Source: Nageia nagi (taxonomy: Eukaryota; Pinophyta). Taken from it: a stretch of 64,000 bases of DNA. The position numbers were made by a program, and so were the translations under genes. Below the pieces are notes generated by a model, which was given only the letters and a program-made list of their open reading frames with translations, did not search any database and had not been told where the DNA came from. The first letter of the stretch is position 1; every line of letters starts with the position of its first letter. Positions 25,012 through 37,309 of the stretch are shown piece by piece. The DNA lies in contig JBITNC010000001.1 of NCBI GenBank assembly GCA_050084985.1, positions 21,390,001-21,454,000 on the forward strand. Reading direction: 5' to 3'.

Positions 25012-27319
25012 TGTAGAAACCTCAAAATTGTTCACTTATCTACCTTAGATGATTTGTGATTATTCAACCCATTCTGTAGTTCATCATGATCTCATTAGCC
25101 CTCCATTCTATCTTAAACCCATTTATGCTATCAATTTTGGTAACTTAGGCCTTTTTTACCACCTTGTCATTTTATACCCTAATTAGGCCATTAGTTAAGG
25201 GATCAACTAATCGATTAGGTTAAAACCCTAACCAACCCACCAAATAGTCCTATACATAAGTCAATTCAAAACAAGATTTTAAAACTCTCAATCAACACAA
25301 TAAGAAACCTATGACTTGTTTTTTCCCTATGTACTTAGAACTCTCCATTTGAGCTATTAGCTAAGAACCTTCCACTTAGAGCTTCACCCATCACTTTCAA
25401 AGGCAACAAAAAGATGATTTTTGTCCTCACATTTGAAGAAATCTTTGGTAATGCATTTGGCCTTGGTTTTATGGTATTAAATAATTATTTTAAGTATTTT
25501 TGTATGTTTTTGAAGGGACATATAAGAGCTAAATCATATATCCTTTTGTATTATTTTGGTGCATGGTTGCATACTAGTGTTTTCTAGGCTAATCTCTTGT
25601 AGACTTAGGCTAGGATAACTTAGTTTAGTTGTTATTTTAGTTAGTCTATTTTGATCTTATGCTCACTTGCATTTTAGGTATTATGCTATTTTCTAGTGCT
25701 TTATTGATTCAAAGTTTGGAGGTTTACAAGATTAATAGCTATCTTTGCATGATTCTAGGGTGGTATTGTATAAAAAAAAACTTTAAACCTTCTCTCCTTT
25801 TTTTTTTTATTATTGCCATCTAATCATGTTTCAAGCAATGTTTTAGACATTGCAGCATTGGCCTTTCCTAGAGGGGATGGAACCTAAGTGTGGAGTCTCC
25901 TTAGTTCCCTTACATCCCCTTTTGGAAGCTAAAAAATTAGAGATCATGATGGGACCTCCCTTGGTCCAAGATTTTGTAATAATAGAGGAGTTTTACATCT
26001 CTTTCTCCTTATTTATACTTGTTATATTTAGTTCTTTCTTCCTATGTTTTTAGGTATTTTTTTATACTAACTTAGTCAATTTTTATAGAGAACATTCCTA
26101 ACCAATCTTGGATGAAACCTTAAAAATCTTGAAGTATAAAAGTTAGCAAAATAGTAGCTATTTTACTACATAATGGTTGATAGAATATTTTTGGCCTTTA
26201 GTAGATTAGTTAGGGTTTAGATGCTCAAACTGTTAACAAGTTTTACCTAGTTAGCTCCTCTTTTCTAGTCTATCTAGTCTAGAGTGGTTAGGGTTATTTA
26301 GGGTTTTGAGCTAGTCTTTTTCATTTTTAGCAAGTGTCATAGAATTTTATCCATGTAACTAGGTGTTAGTAGTCCCTTGCTAGCATTTGAACTCCTAGTT
26401 GTATATTTAATATTTTATTTCATGCTTTTAAGTTCAAATTTTAAAATTCTTTAGTTACCACTATGATCAGCTGGTTGACTATTTGATAGGTCCACTGATT
26501 GGTACTAGTAATTGGTATATAGAACATTGACTAGGATTAGAATGTGTATTATAGGTATAGCACATGTTAAGAGCTTGGAGAAAGAGACCCCAAGCTTGTA
26601 TCCCTCTTTTATCATGCTTTAGGTTAGGTTTTATGTACTATGTGCATCCTAGGGTTATTATATTTGCTTTATCTTATTTTGTTTTGCTAGTGAAAGGAAA
26701 AGAAAATAAAAAATGAAAAATTTATTTCACTCTCTTTCTTACATTGGCAAAATCAAAATTATCATTGGGTGGGAGTGCTTTTATTTCTCAAATTATTTTT
26801 CTCTTTGGAAAGAAAAAGGAAAATATTAAAGGGATTAGTTGCATTTTTCATACTTTTAGTTGCATCCCATATTTGATTTATTATACTTGCATTAAATTCC
26901 TCACAAGCCTAGGGAGTATCTAGGGCATGTGGATTTCACCACCATGGCCTAACCCATACTTGTATTTCATCACCAAGGTGGGATCCCTCCTCTATTAATG
27001 AGCAATCAATTGATGTACTTGAGTACCCTTGTAAAATGATTTACATCCCTAGAGATTGATCCTTAACTAAAAATTGTTGACTAGACTCATCTCTAGGAAA
27101 ACTAAAAAGAGTCAAAATTTACAATTAAATTTTAAAATTTATCTCATTAACAAGATAATCATCCTAATTGGACAAGAAGCAACTATAAAATATAAGTACT
27201 ATTTCTATATTGTACATAGGAATATGTCTTGAAAAGATCATCTTAGGGTTGTGTGCTTTAATTTTGTATTCATTAAAAAAGATCATAAAAAAATTTAGGT
27301 TTTTGTTTATCTCCTTTCA
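25012..27319 (+). repeat. Probable 5' LTR of gypsy element C (about 2.3 kb)
   Basis: It begins TGTAGAAACCTCAAAATTG, which resembles the LTR starts of A, B and solo LTR E. It ends CTTTCA 6 bp before a primer-site-like TGGCACCATTGGG. The left boundary is also where the similarity between 24876-25000 and 20728-20850 stops. The 5 bp before it are TTGGT. The target duplication cannot be checked because the 3' LTR is outside the window. Short ORFs inside are not believed. Confidence 0.55.
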
Positions 27320-27325
27320 CTTATG

Positions 27326-27340
27326 TGGCACCATTGGGAT
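27326..27340 (+). other. Probable primer binding site of element C
   Basis: TGGCACCATTGGGAT starts 6 bp after the proposed LTR end and resembles the TGGCGCCGTTGCC-type primer sites of many plant gypsy elements. The tRNA cannot be settled from the decayed sequence. Confidence 0.5.
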
Positions 27341-27391
27341 ATTTTATTTTATTCTATATTGTTTATTTAAGTCTTTATTTGTGTTCCTATT

Positions 27392-30300
27392 ATGGAAGGT
27401 GAATCCCATAGTTCAATAGAGACTAGAGCATAATTTAAGGCTAGATAAACTAGATCTTCACAATCCAACCCACATTCACCTCATATGTCTCAACCACCTT
27501 CACTTCATGTTTCTTAACCATATTATGTCCCATATTATTCATATATACATGCCATTATCCCTCATATTCAAGAGGATTGATAATCTAGAAATTACGTATA
27601 AGTAATTTTATGTAAGAATCCTTTGTATGATGATGCTAGCTCTCCACACCATAAGGAAGCTATTCATGATTATCCTCCTACCAAGGAATAACTCTTCTTG
27701 AGTGATCATCATATCCAAGATCTTTTCTATCATTTTAATGATAAATAACCTTTGGATTTTAGGCCTCCATCTTCCTATGTTGTTAACATGGAAAGCCAAC
27801 CATTGGAAAATCAACCACCTCCCTTGGAAGAAGAGATAGGGGTGTCAAAACCCTTGCCTCCTCCTTCCTTGCTCCATGTTGTCACTATGGAAACTTCATT
27901 ACATGACCCAAATAAATCCACCCTTCTTGATCCTTATAGTGTCATTTACCATTATGATCCTACCTATGGTAATCCTATACCATCCAACATGCCTTCTTTC
28001 TCCATTGAACCTCCACCACATGAACCTCCTAAGTCTCCCACCACCATATTGCAACCCATAATGATGAGTTGGAAAGAAGAAATTGATCTACTTTTGTTCC
28101 TCCTCCATGGCCTCCTAGCCAAGCTCAATAAGTTTTATCAACCTTAGCTAAAGCTCTATTAATTATTCATGTGGACCCTTTGGTTATATTTTCTTATCCA
28201 TAAATTGAACCCCCCACTTTGAGATCATCAAGCGCTCCTCACCATGACTATGAGGAGAGAGCCCAAATGTTTGCAGAGTGGTATAGGCTTCAAAATGCTA
28301 AATGACTTGCATAATTATTAGGCATCCATCAAGAGCAAGAGTTAAATGTTAATACATAAGTCTTGAGGATCATAACCCATCCCTAAATTTCTATGGTTGA
28401 TCAACCAATAAGAGCACGTAGCACCTAGTAACATGATTAATATCAATCCTCAAGAGATCATTCCATCATATGTGCCACTTGAATTTCCCCAACCTAGGGT
28501 TCACATTAAGGTTGTATCTCTAGCTCCTTCTTCTTCTCAAGTTATCATGCCTACATATGCTAATTCTCAAAATCCTAATCATACAAAAGCATATGTTAAT
28601 GCTAAACCTAAGGAGCTTACTTTTTCATAAATGTAGTTTTAATCTTTTCAACAAGTTCAAGACCCATCTCTTCAAAAAGCTTAATTTTTGCCTCAAGGTT
28701 TCCATAAACAAGTGGCACAAAGGTTTGTAGTCCAACCCCATCATACACAACAAGTGAATGTTGCCTCAACACAACTAGCTTATCAACCTTAGGGGTAACA
28801 ACAAGCAACCAATTCCTATCAAGCTCCAAGCTATCAGGTTGTTGGATCCTTTCTTCCATCCACTCCTCATGAATAGATCCTTAATAAGTTGCAAGAAATA
28901 GATCAAAGGCTTAATAATCAAGGTAAATCTAAGTTGTCTTATGGATATATTTGTAATGAACCAATCCATCCATCTATTCCTATAAAATATTTTCCTTATA
29001 AGTTTTTGGTCCCAAATATGGATAAGCTTAAGGGGAAGGAGGATCCCAAAGAACATCTAAGGCACTTTAGGTATTCATGCTATATCATAGATAATGATGA
29101 CATTCTCATTCTCAAGATATTTCCCATGACTTTGGAGGGTCAACCCTTAGATTGGTATAACAACTTGCTACAACATAGTATCTTATCCTTTGAGTAGTTA
29201 GCTAATCAGTTTTTAGATCACTTTGGGATAACCATAACGAAGAGGGATTCCATAATGGGTTTCAAAAAATTATCCAATTTTGATGATGAGTATATATCAT
29301 ATTATGTGTCACATTGGATATTAGTTGTAATTTATATGCCTTATAGCCTTCCCCAAGTGGATTGGTCAAGCTATTCTCTAGGAGTTGCAACAAGCACATC
29401 TCTTCTATATTGCAAATTCAAACACATATTTTCTTTGAATATGCTTTAGCTTAAGCAAAGATCATCAAAGAGGTTTTAATAATGTGAAATAAATCTTGGA
29501 AATAAGGATAATAATAATACTCAAAAGACTCATAATAATGGTGGAAATACTAATCCAACTCAGTCTAGGTCCTAAGCAAACCAAGTTACATATGAGGTTA
29601 ATCAATCATAACCAATTGTCTAGCTAGCACCTCCTAGACAAAGAAATAATCAACCAAGGAATCAGTACTAACAATAATATCAAGTAAACTATAATCAAGT
29701 TAATCAACTATAGTTTAATAAAGGAAACCAAGGTCATTAAGGGTAGTATAATTAGGGTATTCAACATAATCAAGGCAACCAAGCAAATTAGGGTAATTAA
29801 GGTAATAACTAAGCAAGACCTCCTAAACCATGAAGGTAGAAGTATAGAAGGAATTTTTGAGAACTTTGAACTCTTTATTTAACACTATCATTTGATGATG
29901 ATGTGGGTCCTTTGATACCCCATTTTGGCTTGGTTTACCTAGGAAAGCTCCTTGAGTAATGCAGCTGAGAAAATACTTAAAGAAATGTATCCTTTTCCCC
30001 TTGCAATATGTTTACCATGGAAGGAAATTTGCTACAAAATAGTCTTATAGTCCCATGTCCAATATTTGAGATAAAAGAGGTTATTTTTCCCTTTACACTA
30101 TTCAACCATGAATCTAGCCATTTCATCATTTTTGATACTTAGGAATCTGATGCTCTTATGCCCATGCCTTGATATAGAAGAGTTCTTATAATCTTAGCTC
30201 TAGGTTTGTTGATGCAAACACAATTGATGGTGTATGAATAGTATGACATGTCTTTGATAGTGTGAAGTTTGCTTCAATTATTATTCTTCTTTTGATGTAG

Positions 30301-31180
30301 GTACTTGAAAAAAGTGTTAGATATACCCTACATAAAAATATTTTGGATACATAATGAATTGCATCATCTATTGATGATGATTCAATGTCAGTAATATACT
30401 TATGATTGCATCATCAATTTATCTTTTAAGTGAGTGAACTCTCATTAGTAGTATCAATGGCTATCGATGGTCATATATTTTATGTCTATGACACTAAGAA
30501 ATTATGCTCTATAAGTTTTAAGAAAAAACCATATGGATACATAGTAATTTTTATCATCCATTGAGGATGAATCAATTCCCATACTCAGCAAGGGAATATG
30601 ACTAATAATTGTTAAAATTTGAGAGCCACTATTTATATATTTATTGATGATGGTCATGTTTTCATAGGAGCACCCCAATCTCAACCTAATTAAGATTTAG
30701 TGTTATACCAAAATCCTTTTCCAGGACATGGTCCTAATGTGAACCAAGTAAGTACCATGGCCTCTATGTCAAGATAAGTGATGCATGGTGGTCCTTTACC
30801 CATTGCGTTTGTTGGTATGATGGGCATTGAACCAATTCATTTTTCCACTTGTATAAGGAGGGGTGGTAAGATATCACCTCCCCCTTAAGATATAAGAGCA
30901 TAGAAGTTTACACATCCAATTAACATTCAGATTTCATCTCAACCTTCTAGACTAGCTAATATAGTTTAGAATTACTTAGAGCAATAGTTGTAGTTAAATC
31001 CTACTAAGTTTTCCTTATGGGACTTATTGTAATAATACAAGCCTCATTAGGATGCCTTGAATGATATAATTAAGACCATTTAGTTATCTAATGATGATCC
31101 TAATTCCTTTATAAATTTTTGTGTGATAGTTCAATACTATATGAGGCCTTTTGCTACTTTCTACATGGATGAGGTATATC
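27392..31180 (+). pseudogene. gag of gypsy element C
   Basis: The start is set at ATG 27392 (MEGESHSSIETRA), the first ATG after the primer site and in the same frame as the later gag core. The N-terminal part is rich in Pro and Ser. The core lies at about 28900-29450: ICNEPIHPSIP, EDPKEHLRHF, IFPMTLEGQPLDWYNNL, then a segment matching the second half of the domain in A and B (YMPYSLPQ). Many in-frame stops are present from the first 15 codons on. The stretch 29500-30700 is hardly readable. Near 30720-31180 a spacer resumes (NVNQVSTM, INFCVIVQYYMRPFATFYM). Element A interrupts the reading at 31180 just upstream of protease. Confidence 0.75.
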
Positions 31181-32027
31181 TGTAGACACTTAAAAATGTC
31201 CCCTTCTTAACTAGTAAACATTGAAATAATAATAAATCTTTATACAAGCCTCAAACAAGCTTGAAAACTTCATTATTGGATAGCTCTCATCGAGTACATG
31301 CAAAATGAGTGGTCACATGACCCCTTTTTGATAAAAATTGACTATTTGGTGATCGTTTTAATATTGTTATAAAATTGTTAACCAGTCGCTGGCGTTCGCC
31401 TTGAAACGTTGGCGTTTTGATCCAGTCGCCAGTGTTTGACCTCCAAACGCCGGTGACTCTGTAATAGCCAAATAGAAGCCAAAATGGTGAGGAAAATTTG
31501 GAATGCTTCATTTCTCCAAGATGAGGTGGATAGAGGGGGTCAGTTACGACCTACGGTGGCTATTCACTTCCTCTTACCAGCCTTGAAACATCTCATCCAA
31601 AATCTATAAACATAAGCCAATACAAAGCAATATGGACCCCAATTGAACCCATTTTTGAAGTAGGGTAATGCTGCCAAAATATTGTGAGCTTATACATTTT
31701 ATTATTTTATGCTAGTTTCATTTAATACTTGTTACACATAGATGCTTTGATGTTATTGTCTTTTGCATGTGTGTAGGATTTACAGGTTGTCTACATCAAG
31801 AAGAGAAGCAAGCAACCCAAAAACAATTGGAGATCTAATACTCTTATTTTGGCACATACATTTGTAAAAGTCCCTTCTAAGGGTAAATTGTAGTTTGAAC
31901 TAAGATTGAATATCATTTTGCAATTACAACATGTCTATCTATGTTATATAATTTGAGGTTCAATGAAGATTGAAGAATAATTGTATTTTATGTTATTCTA
32001 CATTCCAGCTCAATTTTCATTGCAACA
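31181..32027 (+). repeat. 5' LTR of element A (847 bp)
   Basis: It matches 42292-43119 over its length. By eye about 8 differences fall in the first 175 bp, so insertion was not recent. A TATAAACATA promoter box is at 31605-31614. A minisatellite with roughly 20-bp units at about 31388-31460 has four units here but three in the 3' LTR. A short ORF running out of the LTR end (from 31981) recurs at 43073 and 46085 simply because it lies in the LTR. Confidence 0.92.
31605..31614 (+). promoter_or_regulatory. TATA box in 5' LTR of element A
   Basis: TATAAACATA lies 424 bp inside the LTR. The same position in the 3' LTR (42696-42705) and in both B LTRs (TATAAATA at 45709-45716 and 63011-63018) also has a TATA box, so this is the likely core promoter of the family. 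Confidence 0.6.
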
Positions 32028-32030
32028 TTC

Positions 32031-32047
32031 TGGTGCTAGAAGGAGGG
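32031..32047 (+). other. Primer-site region of element A
   Basis: TGGTGCTAGAAGGAGGG starts 3 bp after the LTR end, the normal place for a minus-strand primer site. Element B has TGGCATTAGAAGGAGGG at the same place (46135). It is not the iMet site seen in element D, and I cannot name the matching tRNA with confidence. Confidence 0.55.
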
Positions 32048-32180
32048 CCCCTCCATTATTGAGAGGGAGATTTTTTGTTTATGATTCTACCTTTCTATTC
32101 TCTATTTTTTTTTTTGGATTTTTTCGTGTACTAACTTCAAATTTCGGGTTCTGTGCTTTTTCAGGAATTTGTTGTAGAAA

Positions 32181-32320
32181 CGCCGGTGACTGGTATTGAA
32201 TGCCAGTGACTGTAATAGAATGTCGATGACTGTAACTAAACACTAGTGACTATAAATAAATGCCAGTGACTATAACTAAACACCAACATTTCCTGTATAA
32301 ATGCCAATGACTCTTACCAG
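32181..32320. repeat. 20-bp minisatellite in leader of element A
   Basis: Units start at 32181, 32201, 32221, 32241, 32261, 32281 and 32302, almost exactly 20 bp apart. Each has a core like YGCCAGTGACT followed by a variable 'gtaatagaa/ataactaaa' half. The same motif occurs in the LTRs and in the leader of B. Confidence 0.92.
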
Positions 32321-33819
32321 GTCATTTTTGTCTCTTTTTGTTATTTCTAAAAAAAATAAAATAAAATTATGATATGGAAAAATATTTTTGAGTGTGATTC
32401 CTTTGCCTAGAGTGCATATAAGAATGGGTAGAAAAGATTAAATGCATATTTTTTATTAATTTACTTTATGTATGAAGTTATGTATTTATTTTCATGCTTT
32501 GGGTGAAGGGCACGTACACATTAATACTTTTTATCTTGTCTACTTATGCTCTCCCTTTGCGCTTCGTGCGATCTAAGGTGACCAGAATAGACTTGATAAG
32601 AAGGGGTAATTAACTTTTCTTTTCTTTCACACTAACACTATCATTAATTGGGTAATTTATCTACACATAATGACCTCTTACTAGTAAGAGGAGATAATTT
32701 ACTACACATAATACTTCCACAATTGGAAGGGTAAATGAATCACACTTAATTTGGAATGAACTTAAGGAAATAAATCAGGGTTTTGGATAGTACAAATCAC
32801 ATTAAAGGGTTAATGAATTGGGTGGATTCGAATACACTAAGTACTTTCACTTAACAAAGTATGCTCTCACTTTTGCGCTTCGAGCGATCTTAAGTGATCA
32901 GAAATAAGTTAAGTGAAAGAGGTAAAATTTATCCACATCTTACTTGGAAATTTACTACACATAATACTTCCATAGCTGGAAGGAGTTAATGAACATCACT
33001 AAGAGGTTGGATAATGAATCACATTATAATTGGAAAAGAACAACGGGGTTTATTAAGGTCAAGATCCACTTAAAATAAACTCTTGATTGTATCACATTAA
33101 GATAAGATAAGTGAATGGACATGAATGTTTGGGAGGGTAGTATGCATAAATGTATTTTACTTGTTTAAATGCATTTTATAAGGCCTTAAAGGAATAATTG
33201 AATATTAATGAGTTGGATGTCACTACCAATCGTTAATTCTTACTTCTTTGTACCCATTGACATAACACACTTGAAGCCATAGAGCCAGTTACACTTGGAG
33301 GTAATGACCAAGGTGACTTTCCTTTAGGTAGGAGTCAAAAAAGAAGACTCATCTAGAACCAATCCAAAAGCCATAGAGACTTGTAAACATTATTTAGAAT
33401 TACCCAACCTACCTTGTTTAACACTAGACTAGTCAAAACAAATTAGGAAAATTAAAAGACTAAAATTGACAACTCATATCGTTCATTTAACTCAGACATT
33501 AAAAATATGTGAAAACTTAAAAAAGATAATCACATTGTTAAAAGTAAGCTTGCATATAGGATGTTTGTGCATCAAATTGTTTTCTCAAAAACATAATATA
33601 AAAGATAAAAATAAAACTTCTTTTACGATGTTTGTTTATGTGTTCAAAAACTAAATTGACATGTTTCATTTATGGAATGATATAATAGGTCATACAAAGG
33701 AATAGGTTTTAAAAGACGTTAAAAGTTGATTTTATTTAAGTTTTTTACTTTGAACCCCCTTTGTAACAAATAGAAACATAGGCATGTGTCAGTTACTCTA
33801 GATCCATACAAATTTTGAA
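32321..33819 (+). other. Untranslated leader of element A
   Basis: From the minisatellite to about 33640 the sequence matches the leader of element B (46480-47705), including 'tatgctctccctttg', 'ttggatgtcactacca' and 'gtttgtgcat'. No ORF is conserved between the two, so it is a true leader of about 1.6 kb. Similarity stops where the gag of B begins. 33640-33819 of A is unlike B and shows nothing recognisable. Confidence 0.75.
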
Positions 33820-34176
33820 TTGTTGAGAACAATAAAAAGGCCTTTGAATTTTATCATTATGAGGTTCGTCTTGGTTGCACTTTTAAATTATGTGCCTTTT
33901 CCTATCAAAGTAAAACCAAAAATACAAAGAATATGTTCACATATTGCCAAGTCAACCTTAGATACTTATTCTACTTCTGATATCGTGAAGAATAATTTTT
34001 GTATTGACATTGAAAAGCTTTTAGCATATTTAGCAAAGATAGAACAATGTACCATACCTCTTCTTCAATCCTCAGAAAGCCTTGTTAGATCCCATGAAGA
34101 GCTAGAGTATAGTTCTTCCATTCCTTTGCCCTCATCATGGATAAGTTTGACACTAAAAATAATGAGCCCATCATAA
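33820..34176 (+). pseudogene. Unrecognised N-terminal coding segment of element A
   Basis: An open stretch of 118 codons starts MLRTIKRPLNF and continues into a Ser/Glu-rich part (SESLVRSHEELEYSS). It lies where gag should begin, but the sequence is unlike the gag start of B (MVQTRSMAAKK). The reading probably moves by a frameshift at about 34137 into the long gag frame that follows. No domain is recognised. It may be a diverged gag N-terminus or a captured segment. Confidence 0.45.
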
Positions 34177-37100
34177 AGATTGAAAACTCATCAACACATC
34201 TCATCAAATTAAAATCTTGTGGTGCATCTCCTTTCGAGACTATCGAACCTAATGAATCCAATTTGCTAAGTGATGAATTGAGTATTAATGCCAAAGGCCT
34301 TAATGCAACATCTTATGCTAAATCATATGACTTCCTAGAGTTAGACACCTTGATGTCTTCACCCCCACCTTGGGAGGAACATGATATTAAAGAAGAGGAG
34401 TTTGACATGAATCTTGAGGATCTTTCAGAGCATTCTTCAAAATTGCAATTTCATTCTCCTCCCCTTCTAGAGGCTACAAGATCTTCTATTGATTCCCATG
34501 AATCTCATGATATTCTTGAGTTCAAGGATGAAACTTGTTCATTCTCATCATAAGTAGAAATTGAAGAGCCTCACATAAGAATTACAAAATCCATAGATCG
34601 TATTATTGAATCTCAAGAATTTCAATCACAAAGAAATGAAAAATATAAAAATAAAATCTCCAAAGCTAACACATATGAGCTTAGGAATGAACATCCATGT
34701 GGGGAAATAACACATCATGATGATGGTACAAAGTTTTATGAGGATGAATGTTGTTCGAACCCACTAAAAATACCTTCAAAATATCAAACTAGCTTGATGA
34801 AAAATTGGGAATGTGATAAAGAAGATAGCTCTACAATGAATAAACTACTTAGGAATATTTGCTATGATGAAAAAGCTAAGAATATTTTGCAAAGGGAATC
34901 CCATAAACAACAACAAGCATGTTATTCTCACGATCAACATGACAAAACCTTCAATGAGTTTGTCGACAAAATGAGACAAGAAGAGATAAGACAAAAGCAT
35001 GATGTAAAAACTTATGTAAACCAAAAGAGTCAAGCTTGGGCACAATTATCATCACCTCTTAATCACCAAGTATGGAGATATCAAGACTCTTACTCTAATC
35101 AACAAAGAGAATTGCCTCTCAAAAGCTTAGATTATCAACCTCAAAACCCCTCTTCACAAGCTAGGATAACTAACCCCACCTATCAAAAAACACTTCATAG
35201 GGCTAGGTCTTGTATGGAAGATTTTGATAGAATGACCTTGTATTCAGTAAGAACCTCACAAACAAATCCTCAAAGTAAGATCTCAAACAAATTCTTCTAT
35301 GATCCTTACTCCTATGAAAAACCCTCATCGCAAGAAAAATGTAGAAAAGCTTTAGCTAAACAATTCAAGGTAGGAGAGATACCCTCTTTTGCAGAGTTGG
35401 AGGCAAAGAGAAAACACATGGAGAGAGATTATGAAGAAACTATAAACTTTAGTAAAAGATATGAAGATGTTCAAAGTAAGTTAAAAGAGGAAGCCAAACT
35501 TAAGGAAAAGAATATAGAACTCAAAGAAAAAGAAAAGCAAGAGCTTGACAAACAACGACAAATTTTTGATAAGGTAAAACAAGAAGTTTAAGATAGTTGG
35601 TTACTTCATGAGAAGTCTCAACAAAATAAAGTACAACCATTTACAACTCTTAGAAATTTAATACAAGAGCATCATTTACCTTCTAATCTTTCATCATTAC
35701 CATCTTCAGTGTTGTCAAGATCTTCTTCTGATGATGAATTTTATAATTTAGACCTAAAGTCAGAAAGAAATACCAATCATAGAAGATACCAAAAACATCC
35801 TCAGGGTAGTTGGATAGATAAAGAATTAGAAGATTTCATGAAGGATTTCATGAATAAAGAAATGAACATATCAAGGTTCCAGAAGTTGACATATGATAAT
35901 ATTTGCAATGAACCCATCCATCCAAGTGTCCCTAAGAAGAAATTACCTTACAACTTTGAAATGCCTAAGATAATTCCTTTTACAGGAAATAAGGATCCTA
36001 AGGAACATTTAAGGTGGTTTAAGTTTTCAAATTACCTCATTTCTAATGATGAGGACTTGATGCTACATTTGTTCCCCATGACGCTTGCATCCCAAGCCCT
36101 GGAATGGTATAATAATTTACCATGACATAGTATTTATTCATTTACTCAATTGGCAGACTTGTTCTTACAACATTTTAGGATTTATATCAAAGAGGAATCT
36201 TCTATTATAGATCTTGTAGAACTAAAACAATCTCAAAATGAATCAATTGTTGACTTTGTTTCACGATGGAGGGATATACTCTATCGCATGCCCTATACCT
36301 TACCTCAGGAGGAGTTAGTTAAATTATTCAGTCAAAATTGTTTAAGGCCTATAGCTAGTATATTACAAATCCAACGATATAATACTCTCGAAGAAGTTAT
36401 TGCTCATGCAGTTATAATTGAGAAGGTCAAGATTGAATACGGTGAAATAAAAATTATGAGGAAAGAAAAATATAACAAAAATGAGTATTGTAATTATCAC
36501 CATCAAAGAGGTCATAGTACAAAAAATTGTCTAGCATTGAGAAATAGAACTCAAAATTCAATCAAGGATAATAACTTGGAAGTTGAAGACCACACTTCTA
36601 TTTCAGATCAAAATTTAAAAAATCATCAAGACTCACTTCTTTCATATCAAGTAAATATAGTATCTACTGTACCTAATTACAGTCAAGTGATACACACCTG
36701 GAATCCAAGTAATCAACCTATTATAGGAATAGTTGGAGTTGATATTGAAACGCAAAACATACAAGAAAAACAAATTGATATATCATGTAATCATAAATCC
36801 AAAATGCAAGTTCCTCCATTGATACATCAGCCTATAATTTCTTTTTATGACCATGAGAGACAATCAAACAAGGGACCTCAAGGGTTAGATCCACCTCTCC
36901 ATGTCATCGGTAAAGTAAATGGTAAAATTGTTAAGAGAATATTAATAGATGAAGGGTCAGATGTCAATATCATATCTACATCAGCATATCACAAATTGAA
37001 TCTTCCCTTCTCTCATATTTCTTTACCATCATTACAAATAAAAGCATTTAATAATGCCTTATGTTCAACAATAGGGTCGATAGTGTTATCCATCACCATT

Positions 37101-37262
37101 GGATGTAAGACAATACAAACATCATTATATATCATCGAAGGAAACATCGAACAATATAATATTCTTTTAGGTAGACCATGGATTCAAGAAATGGAATGTG
37201 TCCCATCTACATTTCATGGTTGTCTAAAATACATTCATGAGGGAGTACTCCATTGTGTATGA
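34137..37262 (+). pseudogene. gag-protease of element A (four open pieces in one frame)
   Basis: One reading frame runs from 34137 to 37262 with three internal stops at 34551-34553, 35589-35591 and 36123-36125. All three fit a C-to-T change of CAA or CGA. The order is an acidic Ser-rich region (34137-34553), a Lys/Glu-rich coiled-coil-like region (about 35340-35590), the gag core (35880-36400: ICNEPIHPSVP, DPKEHLRWF, FPMTLASQALEWYNNLP, RWRDILYRMPYTLPQEEL) and a C-x2-H-type zinc knuckle CNYHHQRGHSTKNC at 36489-36530. The aspartic protease (about 36890-37262) has its active site RILIDEGSDVNII with the Asp at 36948-36950 and ends HEGVLHCV. The frame has no large deletion, so A decayed mostly by point mutation. 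Confidence 0.88.
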
Positions 37263-37309
37263 AGAGATGAAAATCCATACTCACATTATAATATTACAAA
37301 ATCATCAAA

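Noticed and set aside
28617-29056. Minus-strand ORFs of 80 and 93 codons
   Set aside because: They are shadows of the gag core of element C on the plus strand.
32181-32320. 20-bp repeats with 20-bp spacing looked like a small CRISPR array
   Set aside because: The repeats are degenerate, there are no distinct repeat/spacer classes or cas genes, and the context is the leader of a plant retrotransposon.
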